NCBI RefSeq assembly: GCF_020687045.1
Contig: NZ_JAJEPW010000073.1
Span: 1 to 11,930, forward strand
Direction: 5' to 3'
Origin: Vescimonas cirricatena
Lineage (GTDB): Bacteria > Bacillota > Clostridia > Oscillospirales > Oscillospiraceae
DNA: 11,930 bases
A model generated the notes under the pieces. It had not been told where the DNA came from. It made no database searches and saw only the letters and a program-made list of their open reading frames with translations. Shown one piece after another: positions 5,653-11,930 of the stretch. Positions within the stretch are counted from its first letter, which is position 1, and every line of letters starts with the position of its first letter. A program made the translations under genes and the position numbers.

Positions 5653-5754
5653 AAAGGACGGCGCTTTTGTGCCGTCCTTTCACGTTTCCCCACGGACAAC
5701 GGGAAACAGGTGTGATCAGTTTTTATGGGAAAAGGAGGTCATAACTATACCTCC
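5653..5754. other. Cluster of three hairpins, no gene
   Basis: Three perfect inverted repeats follow one another: AAAGGACGGC/GCCGTCCTTT (5653-5662, 5671-5680; 8-nt loop), GTTTCCC/GGGAAAC (5684-5690, 5701-5707; 10-nt loop) and GGAGGT/ACCTCC (5734-5739, 5749-5754; 9-nt loop). The last one buries an AAAGGAGG ribosome-binding-site-like sequence. The first could be a terminator on either strand, though only three T residues follow its stem. The group sits at the broken 5' edge of the relaxase fragment. Confidence 0.5.
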
Positions 5755-5776
5755 CAATCAACGGGCAACAGATAAT

Positions 5777-6292
5777 CTACATTTCCATTGAAACTTCAGT
5801 TAATTTGTGGGCCTCTTTGGTGTTTTCAATTGGATAGAACATAGATGTCAAAGTCCCCGGCAGATTCGCCCCCACTGTTGCTATATACACGTCTTCAACC
5901 AAGTTTGATATGAAGTATCCAAATGACAAATCATTTATTTCATAAAAGCTATAATGTGGTCTTACATTCTCTTGTTTAGGAGTATACTCGGGCCAGTATT
6001 TTATAAAGCAATTCTCACCTATACATAGATGGTTTACTTTTCCATTACTTCTAATTAGCGTAGAGCGCACTTGTCGATTTACATTTCGGTTTAATATCCC
6101 ATCATACCCCTCGAACGAAAAGATGCCCGAAAAAATAGGTTTGCAAACGATTTCTGCGGCAACTGAAAGTTTATCTATAACTTGAGTCAACTGTGTTGCC
6201 CCTGTAATGCGAGATTTTACCTGTCTTATGCCAAAACCTGTTAAAAAGCTTGAAAGGCTTTTTATAGTGCCGAAGGTGCTTTCGTTTTTCAT
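5777..6292 (-). CDS. Unknown 171-residue soluble protein
   Basis: I do not recognise this protein. It has no signal peptide or TM segment and reads like a folded alpha/beta domain: a hydrophobic-aromatic middle (IFSGIFSFEGYDGIL), two Cys close to Lys/Tyr-rich stretches, then HYSFYEINDLSFGYFISNLV and ATVGANLPG. Base composition is markedly AT-richer than the RND gene on its right, which suggests transfer. The ATG at 6292 lacks an obvious ribosome binding site, so the protein may be 5'-truncated or wrongly started. The first coding bases follow closely on the hairpin at 6308-6334. It has no operon partner: the relaxase debris lies downstream and the RND gene diverges. Confidence 0.55.
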   Translation of the reverse strand: MKNESTFGTIKSLSSFLTGFGIRQVKSRITGATQLTQVIDKLSVAAEIVCKPIFSGIFSFEGYDGILNRNVNRQVRSTLIRSNGKVNHLCIGENCFIKYWPEYTPKQENVRPHYSFYEINDLSFGYFISNLVEDVYIATVGANLPGTLTSMFYPIENTKEAHKLTEVSMEM

Positions 6293-6307
6293 GAGACGTC
6301 ACATCGC

Positions 6308-6334
6308 GCTTTCACACGCCGTGCGTGCGAAAGC
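6308..6334. other. Strong hairpin upstream of the unknown gene
   Basis: GCTTTC-a-CACGC, loop CGT, GCGTG-c-GAAAGC: an 11-bp stem with one mismatch and a 3-nt loop. It lies 16 bp before the ATG at 6292 (minus strand), where it would form in the 5' leader. It is not followed by a T run on either strand, so it is unlikely to be a simple terminator. Confidence 0.5.
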
Positions 6335-6389
6335 CTGAGAAGAATTCTTGTTCAGGTACACGCCCCGGCCAAAAAATAATTGCAATTTA

Positions 6390-6411
6390 TTTGCCGCCTG
6401 CGGGCGGCAAA
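6390..6411. other. Perfect hairpin in the intergenic region before the RND gene
   Basis: TTTGCCGCC (6390-6398) pairs perfectly with GGCGGCAAA (6403-6411) across the tetraloop TGCG. On the plus strand a T-rich run (TTTTAATATTTTTTT) begins about a dozen bases later, too far for a textbook terminator. The surrounding 6335-6590 is AT-rich, gene-free DNA that holds this hairpin and the RND promoter region. Confidence 0.5.
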
Positions 6412-6540
6412 CTCTGCGAGGCTTTTAATATTTTTTTCGTTAGGCTAAGGAAAAGACGGGATTTTGTAACAGTTTCGTTAATAATTGCCCGCCCCTCTTG
6501 CGCGCGGCGCTTTAGAATGTTAAAATTCTTTAAAATGTTT

Positions 6541-6570
6541 TTTACAGTCGTGTAACAACTGACTTATAAT
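6541..6570 (+). promoter_or_regulatory. Candidate promoter of the RND gene
   Basis: TTTACA (6541-6546) and a consensus TATAAT (6565-6570) lie 18 bp apart. The predicted start, about 6577, falls inside the AAGGAG ribosome binding site (6575-6580), so either initiation is a few bases earlier than usual or the functional promoter lies upstream. An AGAAT/ATTCT inverted pair occurs at about 6513-6528 and could be part of an operator. Confidence 0.5.
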
Positions 6571-6574
6571 GCGC

Positions 6575-6580
6575 AAGGAG
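6575..6580 (+). promoter_or_regulatory. Ribosome binding site of the RND gene
   Basis: AAGGAG ten bases before the ATG at 6591. It fixes the start of the protein at MPKFSVKKP, the usual short cytosolic lead before TM1 in RND permeases. Confidence 0.75.
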
Positions 6581-6590
6581 CGATACGATT

Positions 6591-9500
6591 ATGCCCAAAT
6601 TCAGCGTAAAGAAGCCGCTGACGGTGTTCGTGGCGGTGCTGGCCATTGTGGTGCTGGGTGTGGTGGCCTATCTGAAGATGACCCCCGACCTGATGCCCAA
6701 CATGGACTTCCCCTATGTGATCCTGGTGACCACCGACCCCGGGGCCAGCCCCGAAACTGTGGAGGCCGACATCACCAAGCCCCTGGAGCAGTCCATGGCC
6801 ACCCTCGACCGCATCAAGAATGTCACCTCCAGCTCCATGGACAGCGTGTCCATGGTGGTGCTGGAGTTTGAGGACGGGGTGAACATGGACACCGTCAGCG
6901 TGGATATCCAGCAGAAGATCAACCAGCTGAAGGGCTCCTGGTCCGACACCGTGGGCGACCCCTATGTGCTGAAAATGAACCCCTCCATGCTGCCGGTGCA
7001 GGTGGCGGCCCTGTCCTATGACGGCAAGGACATCACCCAGCTGTCGGACTTCGTCAACGACACCCTGTCCCCCAAGCTGGAGGGCATCACCGGCGTGGCC
7101 AGCGTCACCGTCAGCGGCACGGTGGAGCGTCAGCTCCATGTGATCCTCAGCCAAAAGAAGCTGGATGCTCTGTCCCAGCGGCTGTCCGATGCCATTGCGA
7201 AGCAGCTGGACGACGCGGCAGGGCAGCTGGCCTCCGCCCGGGGCCAGGTCAACAGCGCCAAGGCTGCTATCCGCAGCGCCGAGGAATCCGCCGTCCGGGA
7301 CGCCGTGACCCAGGCCCTTACCACCATTCAGGACAGTCTGAAAACCATGCGGGACAGCCGGGACCAGCTCCAGGACAACCTCCAGGAGCTGGCGGATATT
7401 CAGCGGGAGAAGGCCCGGCTGGAGGCGGAAAACGCCCCGTATCAGGCGAAGATCGAGGCCATCCGCCAGAACCCCTCCATGACGGAGGAGGAAAAGCAGG
7501 CGGCCATCGCCGAAATCGAAAGTGACCCCGAATACGTCCGCATCCAGGCGGAGCTGGCGGCGCTGGACCTGCGCATGGCGGCCCTGGGCGTCAAGTGGGA
7601 CGAGGCCGTCCAGCGGGCCAAGGAGTGGCAGAAGCAGCTGGAGGAGCTGGAAAAGCAGCTGCGGGACCTGGAGACCGACGAGGGTGTGGCCAAGCTGGCG
7701 GACCAGGTATCCGCCGGGGTCCTGACCATGACCGACGCCGTGACCCAGATCATCTCCGCCAACATCCAGCTGGACAGCGCCCTGAGCCAGATCGACCAGG
7801 GCCTCCAGACCCTGGAGGAATCCCGCTCCACCGCCCTGAGCCAGGCGGACCTGTCCTCCAGCCTGAGCCTACCCACCATCACCGCCCTGCTGACGGCCCA
7901 GAACTTCTCCATGCCCGCCGGATATCTGAAGGAGGACGGCGTCAACTACATGGTCTCCGTGGGCGATGCCATCGACACCCGGCAGGACCTGGAGGACCTG
8001 GTGCTCTTTGACCTGGGGATGGACGGCATCGACCCCATCCGCATGAAGGACGTGGCCGATGTGGCCATCACCGACAACTCCTCGGAGATCTACGACAAGC
8101 TCAACGGCAAGGACGGCGTCATCGTCTCCCTCAACAAGCAGTCCACCTACGCCACGGCGGAGGTGTCCAACAACATCAACAGCCGCTTCCGGGAGCTGGA
8201 GGCGGAGTACGAGGGGCTTTCCTTCGTACCCCTGATGGACCAGGGGGACTACATATACCTTATCATCAACTCCATTCTGTCGTCTCTGGGCTGGGGCGCG
8301 CTGTTCGCGGTGCTGATCCTGTATCTGTTCCTGCGGGACCTGCGGCCCACGGTGATCACCCTGTGCTCCATCCCCATCAGCGTGATCTTCGCCGTGGTGC
8401 TGATGTACTTCTCCGGCGTTACCATCAACATGATCTCCCTGTCGGGCCTGGCCGTGGCGGTGGGCATGCTGGTGGATAACTCTGTGGTGGTCATTGAGAA
8501 TATCTATCGACTGCGCTCCAAGGGGGCCACCGTCATCCAGGCGGCGGTATCCGGGGCCCGGCAGGTGCTGGGCGCCATCGTGGCCTCCACCCTGACCACC
8601 GTGTGCGTGTTCCTGCCCATCGTGTTCGTGGAGGGCATCACCAAGCAGCTGTTCACGGACCTGGCCCTGACCATGACCTATTCCCTGCTGGCCAGCCTCA
8701 TTGTGGCCCTGACCCTGGTGCCCGCCATGGCCGCCGGTATGCTCCGCAAGGAGAAGCCCCAGAAGCCGGGACTGCTGGATAAGGTCTATCCCGCCTATCG
8801 CAAGGCGGTGTCCTGGTCCATCCACCACAAGCTGGTGGTGCTGGGGGTGTCCCTGCTGCTGCTGGTGGGCTCCGCCGGAGCCGCCCTGGCCCGGGGCTTC
8901 GCCTTTATGCCCAATATCGACATGAACACCGTGAACCTGACCATCTCCATGCCCGAGGGCTGCACCCGGGAGCAGGCGGTGGCCCTGGCGGACGAGGCCC
9001 TGCAGCGCATCGCCGCCGTGGACAACGTGGAAACCGTGGGCGCGATGATGTCCTCCGCCTCCGGCGCCGGGAGCATGGACATGACCAGCATGATGACCGC
9101 CGGCGGCGGGGAATACGACGTCACCGCCTACATCACCCTGCCGGAGGGGGCCTCCGGCGCGGAGGCCGGCAAGCAGATGGAGGCCGCCTGCGCCGGCATG
9201 GACTGCACCGTCACCGCCTCCGGGGCCATGGACACCTATATGTCCTACCTCACCGGCAGCGGCATCACCCTGAACGTCTATGGTGACGACATGGAGCAGA
9301 TGCAGTCCGCCGCCCGTGACCTGGCGGCGAAGCTGGCCACCGTCCCCGGCACGGAGAACGTGTCCGACGGCCTGGAGCAGGCGGCCGCCGCCCTGCACCT
9401 GTCCGTGGACCGCAACGCCGCCATGGAGAAGGGCCTCACCGTGGCCCAGGTGTACATGGCCGTGGCCTCCGCCCTGACGGACACCGACAGCTCCCTGTCC

Positions 9501-10502
9501 CTGACCCTGGACGGGCTGGACGTCAGCGTGTCCATCCAGTCCCCGGAGGAGAGCCGCATGACCCGGGAGAAGCTCCTGGATCTGGAAATTGACCCCTCCT
9601 CTGCCTCCGCCATGAGCAGCATGATGAGCAGCGCCTCCTCCGGCAGCTCCATGGGAAGCATGAGCGGCATGTCTAGTATGAGCAGCATGTCCAGTATGAG
9701 CGGCATGAGCAGCGCAAGCGCCTCCGGCAGCACCCAGAGCGGCGAGTCCGTCCGCCTGGGGGACATCGCCCAGCTGGAGGAGACCGTCAGCCTGAACACC
9801 ATCAACCGGGACCAGCAGCGGCGGTATATCACCGTGTCCGCCGACGTGGCCGACGGCTATAACGTCACCAAGGTCACCTCCGCCGCCGAAAAGATCATCG
9901 GCCAGGCGGAGCTGCCCCAGGGCGTCACCGCCGCCTTCCAGGGGGAGAACGAGGCCATCATGGACGCCATCCGGCAGCTGCTGCTGATGCTGCTGCTGGG
10001 CATCGTGCTGGTGTATCTGGTGATGGTGGCCCAGTTCCAGTCCCTGCGCTCGCCGCTGATCGTCATGTTCACCATCCCCCTGGCCTTCACCGGCGGCTTC
10101 CTGGCCCTGCTGCTGGCGGGGGTGGAGGTCAGCGTCATCTCCCTGATCGGCTTTGTGATGCTGGTGGGTGTCATTGTCAACAACGGCATCGTCCTGGTGG
10201 ACTACATCAACCAGCTGCGGCTGGAGGGTATGGGCCGCCGGGAGGCCATCATCGAGGCCGGCGTCACCCGTCTGCGGCCCATTCTCATGACGTCCCTGAC
10301 CACCATTCTGGGCCTGATCGTTATGGCCTTCGGCAACAACGTGGGCACGGCGCTGATGCAGCCGGTGGCCCTGGTGTGCATCGGCGGCCTGCTGTATGCC
10401 ACGCTGATGACCCTGCTGGTGGTGCCGTGTATGTACGACATTCTCAGCCGCCGGGACCTGCGGAAGGTGGACGAGGAGGAGCTGAAGCTCCTGGATATGT
10501 GA
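6591..10502 (+). CDS. RND-superfamily efflux permease (HAE1/SwrC-like) with coiled-coil and Met-rich insertions
   Basis: This 1303-residue inner-membrane transporter is about 270 residues longer than AcrB-type permeases. TM1 is near residues 9-29. It is followed by porter-type sequence (DPGASPETVEADITKPLEQ; LEGITGVASVTVSGTVERQL), TM2-TM7 at about 552-766, a second porter loop, and TM8-TM12 at about 1127-1285. The TM4 motif is GMLVDNSVVVIENIYR (Asp629, Asn630) and the TM10 motif is GVIVNNGIVLVDYINQ (Asn1197). AcrB has Asp-Asp and Lys at those places, so proton coupling probably rests on Asp629, as in other Gram-positive RND pumps such as SwrC/YerP. Two insertions explain the length: a helical, Glu/Gln/Lys-rich coiled coil at about 200-425, placed just before the NFSMPAGYL segment, and a Met/Ser stretch at about 1002-1048 just before the VRLGDIA strand. 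No adaptor or outer-membrane partner gene is adjacent. The substrate is unknown; drug, lipid, peptide or metal export are all possible. Confidence 0.9.
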   Translation: MPKFSVKKPLTVFVAVLAIVVLGVVAYLKMTPDLMPNMDFPYVILVTTDPGASPETVEADITKPLEQSMATLDRIKNVTSSSMDSVSMVVLEFEDGVNMDTVSVDIQQKINQLKGSWSDTVGDPYVLKMNPSMLPVQVAALSYDGKDITQLSDFVNDTLSPKLEGITGVASVTVSGTVERQLHVILSQKKLDALSQRLSDAIAKQLDDAAGQLASARGQVNSAKAAIRSAEESAVRDAVTQALTTIQDSLKTMRDSRDQLQDNLQELADIQREKARLEAENAPYQAKIEAIRQNPSMTEEEKQAAIAEIESDPEYVRIQAELAALDLRMAALGVKWDEAVQRAKEWQKQLEELEKQLRDLETDEGVAKLADQVSAGVLTMTDAVTQIISANIQLDSALSQIDQGLQTLEESRSTALSQADLSSSLSLPTITALLTAQNFSMPAGYLKEDGVNYMVSVGDAIDTRQDLEDLVLFDLGMDGIDPIRMKDVADVAITDNSSEIYDKLNGKDGVIVSLNKQSTYATAEVSNNINSRFRELEAEYEGLSFVPLMDQGDYIYLIINSILSSLGWGALFAVLILYLFLRDLRPTVITLCSIPISVIFAVVLMYFSGVTINMISLSGLAVAVGMLVDNSVVVIENIYRLRSKGATVIQAAVSGARQVLGAIVASTLTTVCVFLPIVFVEGITKQLFTDLALTMTYSLLASLIVALTLVPAMAAGMLRKEKPQKPGLLDKVYPAYRKAVSWSIHHKLVVLGVSLLLLVGSAGAALARGFAFMPNIDMNTVNLTISMPEGCTREQAVALADEALQRIAAVDNVETVGAMMSSASGAGSMDMTSMMTAGGGEYDVTAYITLPEGASGAEAGKQMEAACAGMDCTVTASGAMDTYMSYLTGSGITLNVYGDDMEQMQSAARDLAAKLATVPGTENVSDGLEQAAAALHLSVDRNAAMEKGLTVAQVYMAVASALTDTDSSLSLTLDGLDVSVSIQSPEESRMTREKLLDLEIDPSSASAMSSMMSSASSGSSMGSMSGMSSMSSMSSMSGMSSASASGSTQSGESVRLGDIAQLEETVSLNTINRDQQRRYITVSADVADGYNVTKVTSAAEKIIGQAELPQGVTAAFQGENEAIMDAIRQLLLMLLLGIVLVYLVMVAQFQSLRSPLIVMFTIPLAFTGGFLALLLAGVEVSVISLIGFVMLVGVIVNNGIVLVDYINQLRLEGMGRREAIIEAGVTRLRPILMTSLTTILGLIVMAFGNNVGTALMQPVALVCIGGLLYATLMTLLVVPCMYDILSRRDLRKVDEEELKLLDM
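9612..9707 (+). repeat. Degenerate tandem repeat encoding Met-x-x periodic segment
   Basis: Within the RND gene, imperfect 9-nt units of the ATG-AGC-AGC / ATG-TCC-AGT / ATG-AGC-GGC type encode 10 Met in 32 residues (1008-1039). From residue 1021 on, seven Met are spaced exactly three apart, separated by Ser and Gly. The array keeps frame and could have grown by replication slippage. The periodic Met suggests a possible soft-metal-binding or flexible exposed loop. Confidence 0.8.
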
Positions 10503-10553
10503 AAAATAAGCGCAAAAAAGCAGCCTAGCGGCTGCTTTTTTGCGCTTATTTTT
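10502..10553. terminator. Bidirectional terminator between RND and GH13 genes
   Basis: A perfect 24-bp stem (10502-10525 with 10530-10553) around the loop TAGC, beginning inside the RND stop codon. The outer arms are A-rich/T-rich on both sides, so both strands end in a T run. It serves the RND gene on the plus strand and the convergent amylase-family gene, whose stop codon is at 10558-10560. Confidence 0.9.
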
Positions 10554-10557
10554 TCGC

Positions 10558-11829
10558 TTACAGGATGATCACCGGCCCGGCGGCGGTCAGACGGCCCTCC
10601 CGGACGGTGACGGACTCGCCGGTCAGGGCGTTTTCATAATTGCCGTCGGCCAGGGGGACGGCGGCCGTCCCCGGTCGGCCCGCCAGGGGGAACACGCCCA
10701 CCGCCAGGTGTTGGCCGTCCCGGTAGTCGGCCACGGCCAGGCCCTGCGCGTCGTCGGCCTCCACATGGAAGGCGGCGTCTGTGGGCAGGCGCTTTTTGAT
10801 GTCGTACAGCTTCCGCAGCAGGGGGGACAGGTCCTCCCCGGTCCAGTCGATGGGCTCCCGCTCAAACAGGGAGGGCGTATGGACGGCAGAGACCTCCTGC
10901 CCGGCATAGAGCAGGGTAGTCCCCTTCTGGAAATAGCTCAGGGCCGTCCAGGCTAGCAGGCTGTCCCGGTTGGGGAAGCGGTCCGCCGCCCGGCGCTGGT
11001 CGTGATTTTCCAGGCAGCTGAGCTTGTTGTACCAGGTGGGAAAGCTCAGCTCCTGATAGCTCAGGGCGGCAAAATACCGGCTCAGGGGCATGGTCCCGCC
11101 GGTGGCTCCCTCATACAGGGGCCAGATGTCGTAGGGGTACAGAATGTCGAACACGTCAAACAGCTCGTTGTCCGTGGCGGCGTACAGCCCCTGGCGGCGG
11201 AAGGCCAGGATGTGGTCCAGGTGGACGCTCTCCCCCAGCCAGATGGCCCCGGGGCGCACCCGCTCCACCGCCTGCCGGGCCTTGCGCCAGAACGCCACAG
11301 GCACGGTGCTGGCCACGTCGCAGCGGAAACCGTCCACATACTGGGCCCAATAGCACAGGGACTCGATCTGATAATCCCACAGGCCGGGAACGGCGTAGTC
11401 CAGGTCCACCACATCGGTCCAGTCCCCCACCTTATTGCCCCGGCTGCCGTCGGGCTTGTGATAGTAATACTCCGGGTGCAGGGCCACCAGGGTGGCGTCC
11501 GGGGAGGTGTGGTTATACACCACGTCGATGATGCACTTCATGCCATTATCGTGAATGGCGTCCACCAGGTGGAGGAAGTCCTCCAGGGTGCCATACTCCG
11601 GGTTCACCGTGCGGTAGTCCCGGTTGGCATAGGGGCAGCCCATGCTGCCCTTGCGGTTGGCTTCCCCGATGGGGTGGATGGGCATCAGCCACAGGATGTC
11701 CGTGCCCAGGGCCCGGATCCGGGGCAGATCCGGCTCCACGGCCCGGAAGGTGCCCTGGGGCGTGTGGCTGCGGACGTACAGCTCATAGATCACGCTGCGG
11801 CGCAGGGCGGGATTGGTTTCAAGGGACAT
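10558..11829 (-). CDS. Cytosolic GH13 alpha-amylase-family glycoside hydrolase
   Basis: From the ATG at 11829 (GGGAGG about eight bases upstream) the protein is 423 residues without a signal peptide, so it should act on glucans or maltodextrins inside the cell. All four GH13 signature regions are present: DVVYNHTS (Asp102, Asn106, His107), GFRCDVAST (Arg169 and nucleophile Asp171), WLGESVH (acid/base Glu200) and LENHDQ (His276 and stabiliser Asp277). The beta1 strand WLMPIHPIG and YRTVNPEYGT also fit the (beta/alpha)8 barrel. A short C-terminal beta domain follows. The length is modest for GH13 because there is no starch-binding module and domain B is short. An in-frame upstream ATG at 11889 exists but lacks a ribosome binding site and adds an atypical leader. 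Exact specificity (alpha-1,4 hydrolysis, transfer or debranching) cannot be read from the motifs. It is convergent with the RND gene, so a functional link is unlikely. Confidence 0.93.
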   Translation of the reverse strand: MSLETNPALRRSVIYELYVRSHTPQGTFRAVEPDLPRIRALGTDILWLMPIHPIGEANRKGSMGCPYANRDYRTVNPEYGTLEDFLHLVDAIHDNGMKCIIDVVYNHTSPDATLVALHPEYYYHKPDGSRGNKVGDWTDVVDLDYAVPGLWDYQIESLCYWAQYVDGFRCDVASTVPVAFWRKARQAVERVRPGAIWLGESVHLDHILAFRRQGLYAATDNELFDVFDILYPYDIWPLYEGATGGTMPLSRYFAALSYQELSFPTWYNKLSCLENHDQRRAADRFPNRDSLLAWTALSYFQKGTTLLYAGQEVSAVHTPSLFEREPIDWTGEDLSPLLRKLYDIKKRLPTDAAFHVEADDAQGLAVADYRDGQHLAVGVFPLAGRPGTAAVPLADGNYENALTGESVTVREGRLTAAGPVIIL

Positions 11830-11930
11830 GGCAAATACCTCCCAGAGAATTATTTGAGACTGTCGAAAAACTCGGAAATCTTCCGCCATCGGAAAGGAAG
11901 ATAGTTACGAAAGAAACCCATCAGGGGTGT
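11830..11930 (-). promoter_or_regulatory. Leader of the GH13 gene
   Basis: It contains the GGGAGG ribosome binding site just before 11829 and an AT-richer core (TTTTTCGACAGTC, then CAAATAATTC on the minus strand) that could hold a -35/-10 pair. No confident promoter can be set. A 23-codon frame (11850-11921) also fits here but has little support. Confidence 0.3.

Noticed and set aside
6308..6334. Integron attC site
   Set aside because: The hairpin lacks the conserved outer core sites (RYYYAAC/GTTRRRY) and no integrase is nearby.
7869..9398. Very long minus-strand open frame (about 509 codons, His/Gly/Gln-rich) inside the RND gene
   Set aside because: It is a mirror of the GC-rich plus-strand gene: composition is unnatural, there is no start signal, and the plus strand encodes a clear RND protein.
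11002..11904. Plus-strand open frame of about 300 codons opposite the GH13 gene
   Set aside because: Antisense shadow of a strongly biased GC-rich gene. The minus strand carries all four GH13 motifs and a proper ribosome binding site.
11850..11921. 23-codon minus-strand frame (starts MGFFRNYLPF, ends in FFDSLK) upstream of the GH13 gene
   Set aside because: No clear ribosome binding site. The ending resembles short peptides that arise by chance from common intergenic sequence in Clostridia, so it is too short to claim.

Overview
The window looks like a piece of a GC-rich Clostridia chromosome, most like an Oscillospiraceae-type gut Firmicute. The two housekeeping-like genes on the right (6591-11829) use strongly GC-biased codons (CTG, GCC, GTG). 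Their ribosome binding sites are Gram-positive (AAGGAG, GGGAGG) and their closest recognisable relatives are Firmicute families. The left half is a lower-GC patchwork of decayed accessory DNA. The taxonomic call is inference from composition and gene types.

Region 1 (about 1-3290, minus strand) is a wrecked YD-repeat/Rhs polymorphic-toxin locus. Reading leftward it holds: a secreted Rhs-family N-terminus with signal peptide that stops at 343 residues; a 183-residue two-TM protein with a PH-like tail; an Rhs core C-terminus with an abnormally short tip; a tightly coupled small protein that is a candidate immunity protein; a second Rhs core scrap carrying a 19-codon in-frame deletion; and two small overlapping membrane-protein genes. 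A boundary sequence of about 48 bp (end of the membrane gene plus restart of Rhs) occurs twice, at 22-69 and 1544-1591. This is the layout expected after repeated Rhs tip displacement that left orphan immunity-type genes behind.

Region 2 (about 3300-5760) is the debris of a Tn1549-like integrative conjugative element. It contains a sigma-factor C-terminus, a truncated replication initiator A fused at DNA level to that sigma fragment, a small Cys-rich element protein, an intact RelB/YafQ-type toxin-antitoxin pair on the plus strand with its own promoter and terminator, and a relaxase C-terminus. A cluster of hairpins (5653-5754) follows. An AT-rich gene of unknown function (5777-6292) lies between this debris and the next block.

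Region 3 (about 6300-11930) is intact core-like sequence: a hairpin-rich intergenic stretch, a 1303-residue RND efflux permease (plus strand), and a convergent cytosolic GH13 alpha-amylase-family enzyme (minus strand), with one 24-bp perfect hairpin serving as a shared terminator. The RND protein is the most unusual intact gene. It has a coiled-coil insertion of about 225 residues in its first extracytoplasmic loop and a Met/Ser insertion with Met at every third residue in the second. No membrane-fusion partner lies beside it in the window.
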